From Clostridium lentum (GTDB lineage Bacteria > Bacillota > Clostridia > Clostridiales > Clostridiaceae), in the NCBI RefSeq assembly GCF_014287815.1, contig NZ_JACOOQ010000001.1:62001-126000 (forward strand): 64,000 nt of DNA. The letters are read 5' to 3'. The position numbers were made by a program, and so were the translations under genes. Under the pieces are notes generated by a model, which worked only from the letters and a program-made list of their open reading frames with translations, had not been told where the DNA came from and made no database searches. Positions 7,465 to 15,666 of this stretch are shown here, piece after piece; position 1 is the first letter of the stretch; each line of letters starts with the position of its first letter.

Positions 7465-10083
7465 ATGGCTTATAGAAAAGAAATAGAACAGGTTTTTAAG
7501 GAGTTGGACACTAGCAAGAATGGACTTAGTAGCAGTGATGCAGCTTCAAGGCTAAAGGCTGATGGATATAATGAACTTACTGAAGGTAAAAAGACACCTT
7601 TGTGGAAGATGTTTTTTGAAAATTTGGCAGATCCACTAGTGATAATTCTTATAGTGGCAGCAGTGGTACAAATCTTTTTAGGTGAATTAGTAGAATCAAT
7701 AATAATATTGATTGTTGTTATTTTAAATGCAATTTTAGGAGTAACTCAATCTAGAAAAGCAGAAAGCTCATTGGATAGTTTAAAGAAGTTATCAGCTCCT
7801 AATGCTAAGGTCATAAGAGATGGTAAAAAGGTTACTATTCAGGTAAGAGAACTTGTGGCAGGAGATATAGTTCTTTTAGAAGCTGGTGATTATGTACCAG
7901 CAGATGGTAGGCTTATTGAAGCTGAGAGTCTTAAGGTTGTGGAAGGAATGCTTACAGGTGAATCAGAACCAGTGCTTAAGCATACAGAGAGAATTGAAGA
8001 TGAAGTTGTTGTAGGAGATAGAAGAAATTCAGTTTTTAGTGGTGCAACTGTAGTTTATGGTAGAGGAATAATGGCAGTGACAGCCACAGGGATGAATACG
8101 GAAGTTGGTAAGGTTGCAACACTTCTTGAAAGTGCAGGTACTAAGCAAACGCCTTTACAGGTTAAATTAGATAGTTTTGGTAAAAAGCTAGGGCTTATTA
8201 TAATGATAATTGCTGCTATTATTTTTGGTGTAGAGGTTTTTAGAGGGTATAGAGCTGGTGGAAATTTAAAAGACTTAATATTTAGTTCATTTATGTTTGC
8301 AATTGCAGTGGCAGTGGCAGCTATTCCAGAGGCTTTATCATCAATAGTAACCATAGTTCTTTCTGTAGGAACAAAGGAAATGGCACAAAAGCAAGCTATC
8401 ATAAGAAAGCTTCCAGCTGTGGAAACTTTAGGTTCTACAAGTATTATATGTACTGATAAGACAGGAACCCTTACACAAAATAAAATGACGGTAGTAGATT
8501 TCTTTATGTATGGCGTAAAGAAGGAGCAGATAGACAAAGATACAACTTTAGAAAGCCAAGATGGAGCAATGAATTTAAGTTCAACATTATGTAATGATTC
8601 AGAAATTGCTGAAGGTGGAGTAGAAATAGGAGATCCAACAGAAGTAGCTTTTTTAAGATATGCAGAAAAACGAGGTCTTGATTATAAGGAAATAAGAGAT
8701 AAATATGATAGGTTAAATGAAATTCCTTTTGATTCTGATAGAAAATTGATGTCTACTGTAAATTCTATTGGTGGCAATGCAATTATGTTTGTTAAAGGAG
8801 CACCAGATATAGTATTACAAAGATCAATAAAGGCACTAAATGATGGTGATGAAGTACCTATGACAGAAGAAATATTAAATAAATATAAGCAAATCAATGA
8901 AGAGTTTTCTGATAGAGCACTTAGGGTGTTGGCATTTTCCATTAAAGATGTTCCTGATGAGAACTTTGTGCCAGCTATAGAAGACGAAGTTGATCTTACC
9001 TTTGTAGGGCTTATGGCAATGATTGATCCACCAAGAAAGGAAGTGTTTGGAGCAGTTAAAGAAGCCATTAGTGCTGGTATAAAGACAATTATGATAACAG
9101 GTGACCATAAGACTACAGCAGCAGCCATTGCCAAAGAGCTTGGAATAATGTCTAAAGATGATAAGGCATTAACTGGTAAAGAATTAGATGCATTAAGTGA
9201 GGGAGAATTAAGCGAACAATTGGAACATATCACTGTTTATGCGAGAGTTTCGCCAGAAAATAAAATAAGAATAGTAAAGGCATGGCAAGAAAAAGGAAAA
9301 GTTACAGCCATGACTGGTGATGGAGTTAATGATGCTCCAGCACTTAAGCAAGCTAATATAGGCATTGGTATGGGGAGTGGAACTGATGTTGCTAAGGATG
9401 CAGCAGCAATGGTTTTAACTGATGATAATTTTGCAACTATAGTCAATGCTATAGAAATAGGAAGGACAGTATATAGCAATATAAAAAAATCTATTACTTA
9501 TCTTTTAGCAGGAAACCTTGCAGCTATTATAGCAATAGTATTTGCAGTAGTGATAAATTGGGAAAATCCTTTTACTACTTTACAGTTGCTATTCATTAAT
9601 CTTATTAATGACTCTTTACCTGCTATTGCTTTAGCTTTTGAAGTTGCTGAGCCTAATACTATGAATAAACCACCTAGAGATATTAATGAAGGGATATTAC
9701 AAGGAGGTACTAGTAGTGTTATTTTAATAAGAGGAATAATAATAAGTATTGTTGTTATTATTGCACAATACTTAGGTAATAAAACTTCACCTATACTAGG
9801 TGCAGCTATGGCATTTTCAACTATTACATTAAGTAGAATATTTCAAACTTTACCAGCAAGATCAGATAATATTTCTGTTTTTAATATTGGTGTAGCAAAG
9901 AATAAATATGTTTTAGGAGCAATAGGTATATGTCTTTTATTATATTTAATAGTATTGCTTCCAGGATTAAGAGCAATATTTTCAATACCAAATTACTTTG
10001 GGGTTATGGAATTTGCTATATGTATATTACTTGCTTTAATATCGACAGTATTGATGGAGTTGGTAAAAATATTTAAAAAATAA
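7465..10083 (+). CDS. Calcium-type P2 ATPase (cation-translocating)
   Basis: An 872-residue P-type ATPase of the SERCA/PMCA-like bacterial group that exports a cation using ATP. The A-domain TGES is at 164-167, the phosphorylated Asp is D331 in CTDKTGTLT, and the hinge motif TGDGVNDAP lies near 617-625. Ten membrane helices are placed as usual. In M4 the calcium motif reads IPEALS (E289) rather than IPEGLP. In M5 the SERCA Glu771 position is Ala687, while Asn684 is kept. M6 keeps N712 and D716. This fits a single-site Ca2+ pump like Listeria LMCA1, but Mn2+ or another ion is not excluded. A strong AAGGAGAT site precedes the ATG. Confidence 0.9.
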   Translation: MAYRKEIEQVFKELDTSKNGLSSSDAASRLKADGYNELTEGKKTPLWKMFFENLADPLVIILIVAAVVQIFLGELVESIIILIVVILNAILGVTQSRKAESSLDSLKKLSAPNAKVIRDGKKVTIQVRELVAGDIVLLEAGDYVPADGRLIEAESLKVVEGMLTGESEPVLKHTERIEDEVVVGDRRNSVFSGATVVYGRGIMAVTATGMNTEVGKVATLLESAGTKQTPLQVKLDSFGKKLGLIIMIIAAIIFGVEVFRGYRAGGNLKDLIFSSFMFAIAVAVAAIPEALSSIVTIVLSVGTKEMAQKQAIIRKLPAVETLGSTSIICTDKTGTLTQNKMTVVDFFMYGVKKEQIDKDTTLESQDGAMNLSSTLCNDSEIAEGGVEIGDPTEVAFLRYAEKRGLDYKEIRDKYDRLNEIPFDSDRKLMSTVNSIGGNAIMFVKGAPDIVLQRSIKALNDGDEVPMTEEILNKYKQINEEFSDRALRVLAFSIKDVPDENFVPAIEDEVDLTFVGLMAMIDPPRKEVFGAVKEAISAGIKTIMITGDHKTTAAAIAKELGIMSKDDKALTGKELDALSEGELSEQLEHITVYARVSPENKIRIVKAWQEKGKVTAMTGDGVNDAPALKQANIGIGMGSGTDVAKDAAAMVLTDDNFATIVNAIEIGRTVYSNIKKSITYLLAGNLAAIIAIVFAVVINWENPFTTLQLLFINLINDSLPAIALAFEVAEPNTMNKPPRDINEGILQGGTSSVILIRGIIISIVVIIAQYLGNKTSPILGAAMAFSTITLSRIFQTLPARSDNISVFNIGVAKNKYVLGAIGICLLLYLIVLLPGLRAIFSIPNYFGVMEFAICILLALISTVLMELVKIFKK

Positions 10084-10137
10084 TATTTAAGATGATATAA
10101 TATAAAATGTCTTATAGAATAAGGATGGAGGGCAAAA

Positions 10138-10974
10138 ATGAAAGATATTGTATCGTTAGAAAGGATGTTAGAAAAACTATATGAATGGGTAATTACTAGA
10201 GGGGTAAATATGTTTTTTGGAGTTATATTTCTCTCCATAGGATGGAAGGTTATTAATAAAACATTAAAAAGAATTAGAAGGATACTGGAAAGTAAAAATG
10301 CAGATCCAACAATTACTAGATTTCTTGATAATGTAATGAATGTTACCTTAAAAACAGTGCTTATTATAATAATACTTCAATACATTGGAGTGAACTTAAC
10401 TGGGCTTACTACTATAGTAGCATCAGCAGGAGTAGCTCTCAGTCTTGCTTTAAAAGGAAGTTTAGCAAATTTGGCTGGAGGAGTTATTATTCTTGTAGCT
10501 AGACCTTTTAATGTAGGAGATTTTATAGAGACAACAGAGCATTCAGGTGTTGTTGAAAAAATAAGCATATTTTATACATATTTAGTTACCTTTGATAATA
10601 AGCAAATATTAATTCCTAATGGAATTTTAACAGATAGTAGTATAGTAAACTATTCTTCAAAAGAAATAAGAAGAGTAGATCTTACTTTTAGTGTATCTTA
10701 TGAAGAAGATGTAATTAGAGTAAAAAATGTACTTATAAATATATTGAAAAATAATGAATTAGTATTGGAAGAACCAGAATTTTTTGTTGGAATATCAATG
10801 CATGGTGATAGTGCTATAAACTTTATTGTTAAAGCATGGTGTAAAACAGAAGATTATTGGACTGTATATTATGATCTTCTTGAAACAGTAAAAATTAAGT
10901 TTGATGAAGAGGGAATATCAATACCATATCCTCAAATGGATCTGCATGTAAAGAAAAATATAATTATAGATTAA
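10138..10974 (+). CDS. MscS family mechanosensitive channel
   Basis: A 278-residue small-conductance mechanosensitive channel that releases solutes on osmotic downshock. It has an N-terminal amphipathic/membrane helix (about 19-45), TM2 (about 60-80), and the pore helix TM3 with the Gly/Ala pattern SAGVALSLALKGSLANLAGG (about 98-117). The beta domain follows with RPFNVGDFIE, then an alpha/beta C-terminal domain. The length is normal for the short MscS form. GGAGGG precedes the ATG, and a TATAAT lies about 37 bp upstream, so it probably has its own promoter 55 bp after the ATPase. Confidence 0.9.
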   Translation: MKDIVSLERMLEKLYEWVITRGVNMFFGVIFLSIGWKVINKTLKRIRRILESKNADPTITRFLDNVMNVTLKTVLIIIILQYIGVNLTGLTTIVASAGVALSLALKGSLANLAGGVIILVARPFNVGDFIETTEHSGVVEKISIFYTYLVTFDNKQILIPNGILTDSSIVNYSSKEIRRVDLTFSVSYEEDVIRVKNVLINILKNNELVLEEPEFFVGISMHGDSAINFIVKAWCKTEDYWTVYYDLLETVKIKFDEEGISIPYPQMDLHVKKNIIID

Positions 10975-11053
10975 TATGTATGAGCCTTAAGTAACTTTCC
11001 TAAGTAACTGAGAATAAATTAATAATATAGGAAAGGATATAAGGTGATTTAAT

Positions 11054-11212
11054 ATGGATAAGGGAATTAATATTCGTAGTGTACTATTGGTGAAAAAAGC
11101 TGTTAAAATATTAGACTACTTAGGAACTAAATACGATATTGAGAAGTTAAAAAAGAGACCAGATATATGTAAAGAAATAATCAATAAATTCAAAGATGAA
11201 TATATGGTATAA
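11054..11212 (+). CDS. Small basic protein, 52 residues
   Basis: This ORF encodes 52 residues, about 35% Lys/Arg/Asp/Glu, predicted helical, beginning MDKGINIRSVLLVKKAVKIL and ending FKDEYMV. AAGGTGAT is placed seven bases before the ATG, and the ORF fills most of the gap between mscS and the terminator region, so I take it as a real gene. I recognise no family. It has no membrane segment and one cysteine. Confidence 0.55.
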   Translation: MDKGINIRSVLLVKKAVKILDYLGTKYDIEKLKKRPDICKEIINKFKDEYMV

Positions 11213-11222
11213 ATAAAAGGTA

Positions 11223-11255
11223 TAAAAAAGAGGCTGTCACATTAAATGACAGCCT
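11223..11255 (-). terminator. Terminator of the PTS gene
   Basis: AGGCTGTCA and TGACAGCCT form a 9-bp stem; the U-tract CTTTTTTATA follows on the minus strand. It belongs to a terminator family recurring at 37072 and 52961 in this window. It may also weakly stop the plus-strand small ORF. Confidence 0.8.
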
Positions 11256-11323
11256 TATATTGTTGAGTGAGTTTGTTATTTACATGAGTTGTTGACAATT
11301 TTGTTTTGGTAAAATATCTTGGA

Positions 11324-13009
11324 TTACTCTCCAAGGATTGAGTTTATTTCGTTCTTGTATCCGTCTGCTTTTGCTCCGAAAATAGCTTGAATTCCGTTCC
11401 CTACTTCTACAACGCCAGCAGCACCTAATGTTTTAAGTTCATCTTTTTGAACTTTAGCTTTATCTTTTACTTCTACTCTTAATCTAGTGATACAAGCATC
11501 AACACTTACTATGTTTTCAGCTCCACCTAAAGCAGCTAATACAGCAGGTGCTTTTTCAGCTATTTCACCTTTTCCAGAAGTGGCAGCAGGTTGTTCATTG
11601 GCATTTCCATTTTTAGCTTGGAAATCAGCCTTTGTGAATAACTTAGTTTCACCTTCATTTTCATCTCTACCTGGTGTCTTTAAGTTAAACTTAGTAATTA
11701 AGAAGTAGAATAAGAAGTAGTAAACTACTGCATAAGCTAAACCTACTAAGATAACGAATAACCAGTTAGTTTTAACACCAGCACCAGCAGGTAATAAACC
11801 AAATAAAGCAAAGTCAATTACACCACCAGAGAATGTCATACCAATGAATACTTTAAGCATTCCCATAATCATATAAGATAAACCAGCAAGCACACAGTGA
11901 ACTGCATATAAAGCAGGTGCTACGAATAAGAATGTAAATTCTAATGGTTCAGTTATACCAGTTAAGAATGAAGTAACAGCAGCTGAAACTAATAATGAAC
12001 CTACAATCTTCTTTTTGCTTGGAGCAGCAGCTCTATACATTGCAAATGCAGCAGCAGGTAAACCAAACATCATGAATGGGAATTTACCAGCCATGAAAGC
12101 AGTTGTACTGTTTACGATAGTACCCATAGTTGATGCAGAAGCTCCAACTAATGCTCCCATATTAGATAATTGTACAAAGTATGCAGTGTTAGCACCAGCA
12201 ATTGTAGTAAATGTTCCAACAGAACCATTTAGAAGAACTTGACCTTCAACAAATGAACTATACCAGAATGGTGTATAGAATACGTGGTGTAATCCAAATG
12301 GAATTAAAGCTCTTTCAATTAATCCATAGAAGAATACTCCGATAGAACCAGATGTTCTAACTAAGTTAGCAATTACTCCAATACCGTCTTGTACTAAAGG
12401 CCAAGCAAAGGCAAGTACTGCTCCTACAAGTGCCATAACTAAAGATGTTATGATTGGAACAAATCTAGATCCAGAGAAGAACCCAAGTACTGGAGGCATT
12501 TGAATTGTATGGAATCTATTGTGTAATGCAGCTGTAACCAAACCAGTAATAATACCACCAAACACTGACATATTTAATGTGAATATTCCTAAGTTAGTTG
12601 TGATATAAGTACCATATTCTCTAACGTTATCAGGTGTTAATACTCCAAGTTGAGTAACACCTAAAGCAAGTAATGAAGAAATTGTTTGATTCATTACTAG
12701 GAATCCAAATACAGCAGCTAAAGCAGCAGTACCTTTATCTTTTTTTGCAAGACCTACAGCAACTCCAACTGCAAATAGTATTGGTAAGTTACCAAAAATA
12801 ATATTTCCAATATCATTCATTACTGTTAATACAGCATTAACAGCAGGAATAGATATAAAAGTAAGTAATGGCTGATAAATAGCAGGAGCGTTTTCTAACC
12901 CTGCAATTCCTAATAATGCACCACCAACACCAAGTAATATACCTGCAATTGGAAGAGCAGCTATTGGAAGCATTACAGCCTTACCAATTCTTTGTAAAAA
13001 TTGTAGCAT
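11324..13009 (-). CDS. PTS glucose-type transporter subunit EIICB
   Basis: A 561-residue phosphotransferase permease of the glucose/maltose/N-acetylglucosamine superfamily. The EIIC domain (about 1-400) has about ten membrane segments, with LPIAALPIAGILLGVGG at the start and GLHHVFYTPFWY near 245-257. After a linker rich in Gly/Asn/Ala comes EIIB, whose phosphorylated Cys506 sits in DACITRLRVEV. There is no fused EIIA, so EIIA must act in trans. The leader contains a promoter, an antiterminator and a terminator of the GlcT/LicT kind, which makes glucose the best guess. GGAGG precedes the ATG. It is a single-gene unit. Confidence 0.9.
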   Translation of the reverse strand: MLQFLQRIGKAVMLPIAALPIAGILLGVGGALLGIAGLENAPAIYQPLLTFISIPAVNAVLTVMNDIGNIIFGNLPILFAVGVAVGLAKKDKGTAALAAVFGFLVMNQTISSLLALGVTQLGVLTPDNVREYGTYITTNLGIFTLNMSVFGGIITGLVTAALHNRFHTIQMPPVLGFFSGSRFVPIITSLVMALVGAVLAFAWPLVQDGIGVIANLVRTSGSIGVFFYGLIERALIPFGLHHVFYTPFWYSSFVEGQVLLNGSVGTFTTIAGANTAYFVQLSNMGALVGASASTMGTIVNSTTAFMAGKFPFMMFGLPAAAFAMYRAAAPSKKKIVGSLLVSAAVTSFLTGITEPLEFTFLFVAPALYAVHCVLAGLSYMIMGMLKVFIGMTFSGGVIDFALFGLLPAGAGVKTNWLFVILVGLAYAVVYYFLFYFLITKFNLKTPGRDENEGETKLFTKADFQAKNGNANEQPAATSGKGEIAEKAPAVLAALGGAENIVSVDACITRLRVEVKDKAKVQKDELKTLGAAGVVEVGNGIQAIFGAKADGYKNEINSILGE

Positions 13010-13082
13010 AATATTAATCCTCCTAAACCTATTTTTAATTCTTAAGTTATAAGTTATATTTACATAGCGTAAAATTTCTCTG

Positions 13083-13096
13083 AAGCTGGCCAGCTT
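13083..13096. repeat. 14-bp palindrome in the PTS leader
   Basis: AAGCTGGCCAGCTT is a perfect palindrome, unusually GC-rich for this region, in the PTS leader between the conditional terminator and the ribosome site. Confidence 0.5.
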
Positions 13097-13110
13097 TCAT
13101 AAAGAAAGTT

Positions 13111-13216
13111 AAACAAAAAAGGCTTAAATATCTATAAATTATATAATTCCACCAAGGTAAAGGAATTATTACAATTCACACATATTTAAGCCTTGCCTGC
13201 ATAACCAGTAACACGC
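13111..13216 (-). promoter_or_regulatory. RAT antiterminator and conditional terminator of the PTS gene
   Basis: Read on the minus strand, the leader first holds a ribonucleic antiterminator, GTGTTACTGGTTATGCAGGC followed by AAGG, close to the RAT elements bound by GlcT, LicT and SacT. Its 3' side runs into GGCTTAAATAT, which pairs with ATATTTAAGCC (plus 13121-13131 with 13182-13192) to form a large terminator ending in TTTTTTGTTT. The two folds exclude each other. The regulator gene is not in the window. Confidence 0.85.
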
Positions 13217-13239
13217 TAAAGTATTTAATTTACTTTTAA

Positions 13240-13268
13240 ATAGTATCATAAAAATGTTTACATGTAAA
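13240..13268 (-). promoter_or_regulatory. Promoter of the PTS gene
   Basis: On the minus strand TTTACA and TACTAT are 17 bases apart, which would start transcription about 15-20 bases before the RAT. The -35 lies inside the palindrome TTTACATGTAAA, a possible operator. Confidence 0.6.
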
Positions 13269-13360
13269 GTTTTGTTTTTAAAATTATAGAAAAATTTTTA
13301 TATTTTAAAAATTGTGACAATATTAGTTGTATATAATAATATGAAAAAGTAAAAAATAAC

Positions 13361-13639
13361 AATTTAACTTATCCACAGAATGTGGATAAGTTAAATTGGA
13401 TTATAAGTGTAAAGAAAAAAAGTTGACACAATATATTAGGTGTTGCAAAATAGATTAAACAATATAATGTGGTTTGGATAAAAAAGTAAATAATTTATCC
13501 AGTAAAAAAATTCTTAAAATAGTTAATAACAAAGTTATCAACAAAATTAACAGGCTTGTGGATAAATTCTGTGGATAACTGTGAAAAATGTGAATTATTT
13601 AAGTGAAAATGAGCTGAAACAAATATATACTGTGGATAA
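13361..13639. promoter_or_regulatory. DnaA box cluster upstream of sfsA
   Basis: Perfect TTATCCACA boxes occur at 13369-13377 (plus) and, as TGTGGATAA, at 13381-13389, 13557-13565, 13570-13578 and 13631-13639. A one-mismatch TTATCAACA lies at 13535-13543 and a partial one near 13493. The first two boxes are part of a 17-bp perfect inverted repeat (13361-13377 with 13381-13397, 3-nt centre). No dnaA or dnaN is nearby, so this is more likely a DnaA-titrating or DnaA-responsive site than oriC. Confidence 0.75.
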
Positions 13640-13708
13640 CTTTTGAAATAGTATAAAAAGTTAGGGTATGAATTATAAAATATAGAATAAAAGAAAAGAG
13701 GATAAAAA

Positions 13709-14401
13709 ATGATATATGAGAAAAGAATAGTAAAAGCACAATTTATTAATAGACCCAATAGATTTTATTCAAATGTTAAATTAGATGGAAAAGAAATAAA
13801 AGTTCATGTACCAAATACAGGAAGATGCAAGGAGCTTTTAATACCGGGATGTACAGTATATTTAAGAGAAGAAAATAATCCAGCAAGGAAGACTTCCTAT
13901 GATTTAATTGCCGTTGAAAAAGGTGATATATTGGTGAGTATTGATTCACATATTCCTAATAAGGTTGTGGAAGAGGCTCTTCAAAAAGGAAAAATAGAAA
14001 AGTTAAAGGGATATAAAAATATTTTAAGAGAAAAAATGTTTGAAAAAAGTAGATTTGATTTTAAACTGTCAAATGATGAAAGTGATGAATATTATTTAGA
14101 AATAAAAGGAGTGACTTTAGAAGAAGATGGATATGCTAGATTCCCTGATGCACCTACAGAAAGAGGAGCACGCCATTTAATGGAATTAATTGAAGCTAAA
14201 AGAAGGGGATATGGAGCAGGAGTATTATTTTTAATTCAGTTGGAGAATGTTTATAAGTTTTCACCAAATGATGAAAGAGATTCTAAATTTGGTGAAGCTT
14301 TGAGAGCTGCTAAGGCAGCTGGAGTAGATATATTTGCTTATAATTGTCTAGTTACAGAAGAAAGTATTGAAATTAATCAAGAAGTTGAAATAATACTATA
14401 G
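13709..14401 (+). CDS. sfsA: SfsA family protein
   Basis: A 230-residue SfsA protein. The family was named for sugar fermentation stimulation and has an N-terminal OB-like DNA-binding part and a C-terminal nuclease-fold domain. Recognisable pieces are HVPNTGRCKELLIPG (about 32-46), YYLEIKGVTL (about 130-139) and RFPDAPTERGARHL, followed by the EAKRRGYGAGVLFLIQ strand with the family's Glu/Lys catalytic-like residues. The length is normal. The start ATG has AAAGAGG upstream. Its promoter region is the DnaA box cluster, so DnaA may influence its expression; this is inference. Confidence 0.93.
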   Translation: MIYEKRIVKAQFINRPNRFYSNVKLDGKEIKVHVPNTGRCKELLIPGCTVYLREENNPARKTSYDLIAVEKGDILVSIDSHIPNKVVEEALQKGKIEKLKGYKNILREKMFEKSRFDFKLSNDESDEYYLEIKGVTLEEDGYARFPDAPTERGARHLMELIEAKRRGYGAGVLFLIQLENVYKFSPNDERDSKFGEALRAAKAAGVDIFAYNCLVTEESIEINQEVEIIL

Positions 14402-14513
14402 AAATTTATTTTCTTTATGATATAATTTTTACTTAATAATAAATGTAATAATATTTTTATAGTCAAGATTTTTTATAAGAATATATATATAAATTTATAA
14501 TAGGAGTATGCTT

Positions 14514-15188
14514 ATGGAAATTAAAAGAAAGAAGAATGTACCAGAAATAAAAGGTATATTAAGAAGTAATGTTATTGAAGTACCATCATGTATTAGAGAT
14601 TGCTCTGGAATAAAGATATTTGGTAAGAGATTAAAGTCATTTTTATTCACCACAGATGTAGCCTTGATAAGAAATACTAATGCTGATGCAATAATAGCAG
14701 TATATCCGTTTACTCCACAGCCTTTAATAACAGAAGCGTTAGTAATGGCTGCAGATGTACCTATATTTTGTGGAGTTGGAGGTGGAATTACTCAAGGTAA
14801 GAGAGTAGTTAATCTTGGATTAGATGCAGAGTTTAAAGGTGCAATGGGAGTTGTAGTTAATGCCCCAACAAGTAATGAAATAGTTGAAAACCTTAGAGAG
14901 ACTATAGATATACCAATAATAGTTACAGTGGTGTCAAAAGATGAGGACATAAAGGCTAGAATTGAATCAGGAGCAACTATATTAAATGTTTCTGGTGGTA
15001 AGGATACGGCAGATATTGTAAGAAAGATTAAATCTGAATATCCAGCTTTTCCTGTATTAGCAACAGGTGGGCCTACAGAAGAAACAATAAGGGCAACCAT
15101 AGAAGCAGGAGCAAATGCTATAACTTATACACCACCATACAATGGAGAAATAATGAGTGCACTTATGGATAGATATAGAGATAAATAA
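14514..15188 (+). CDS. TIM-barrel protein of the nitronate monooxygenase/IMPDH-like type
   Basis: A 224-residue single-domain protein with TIM-barrel motifs. They include PIFCGVGGGITQGKR (about 84-98), DIPIIVTVVSKDED and SGATILNVSGGKDTADIVRKI, and a phosphate-loop-like ending VLATGGPTEETIRATIEAGA. It is commonly annotated simply as a hydrolase in clostridia, and the reaction is not established. I start at ATG 14514 because AGGAG lies 7 bases before it and only 1 base before the in-frame ATG at 14508. It is a separate unit with a TATAAT near 14420. Confidence 0.65.
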   Translation: MEIKRKKNVPEIKGILRSNVIEVPSCIRDCSGIKIFGKRLKSFLFTTDVALIRNTNADAIIAVYPFTPQPLITEALVMAADVPIFCGVGGGITQGKRVVNLGLDAEFKGAMGVVVNAPTSNEIVENLRETIDIPIIVTVVSKDEDIKARIESGATILNVSGGKDTADIVRKIKSEYPAFPVLATGGPTEETIRATIEAGANAITYTPPYNGEIMSALMDRYRDK

Positions 15189-15363
15189 AAAATGAAAAAT
15201 TGTGGATAGAACTCCATAGGAGTTTCAACATTAAATTTCATTCCTAACATCCTTATTTACAAAATATTGGTATAATGGTATCATTTATTAAAAGTTGTAA
15301 GATATTAATTTATATAAAAAAATAAATTAAGAATAAAATAAAGCTAAATTGAATAAAATATTA

Positions 15364-15530
15364 CCTGGTAGAGGTGCTGTTTATAATAAGTAAGAAAAGG
15401 GAGCTTTTTTTGCATGGCATGGATTTTTTCTGAAAGGTATGATAGCCGAAGGAATAAGGGACGCAAAGACTTATTTCTGGGTATGCATAAAATATATGCA
15501 TAACTGTCACAGTAGTGGAGCGCTACAGGG
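15364..15530 (+). promoter_or_regulatory. Lysine riboswitch (L-box) of lysA
   Basis: The conserved lysine-aptamer blocks appear in order: GTAGAGGTGC, a loop with AAGTAAGAAAAGGGAGC, CTGAAAGG, ATAGCCGAAGG, CTGGG, AACTGTCAC and GGAGCGCTAC. The closing stem P1 pairs CCTGGTAG (15364-15371) with CTACAGG (15523-15529). An extended -10 (TGGTATAAT, near 15268-15276) lies about 90 bp upstream. It lies before a terminator and lysA, so lysine should switch the gene off. Confidence 0.95.
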
Positions 15531-15602
15531 TTTAAATGAAATTATGAAATAAGTTTTAAAAGAAAATTTCATATATCATATATAATCTTAAAAAAGTGAA
15601 CT

Positions 15603-15633
15603 ACCATCATAGAATTTCTATGATGGTTTTTTT
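15603..15633 (+). terminator. Terminator of the lysA riboswitch
   Basis: CCATCATAGAA and TTCTATGATGG form an 11-bp stem followed by a T-run, between the aptamer and lysA. It is the expression platform of the riboswitch. Confidence 0.85.
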
Positions 15634-15666
15634 ATAATTTATTAGAGGATATTAGGAGTTGAGGAT

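Noticed and set aside
8055..8537. Long minus-strand open frame inside the P-ATPase gene (also others inside ftsH, the ABC exporter, lysA and the PP2C gene)
   Set aside because: Antisense to strongly conserved coding sequence, with Ile/Ser-rich low-complexity translation and no ribosome sites; shadows of real genes.
13361..13639. Chromosomal replication origin
   Set aside because: DnaA boxes are present but no dnaA, dnaN, rpmH or clear DNA-unwinding element trio; treated as a DnaA box cluster instead.
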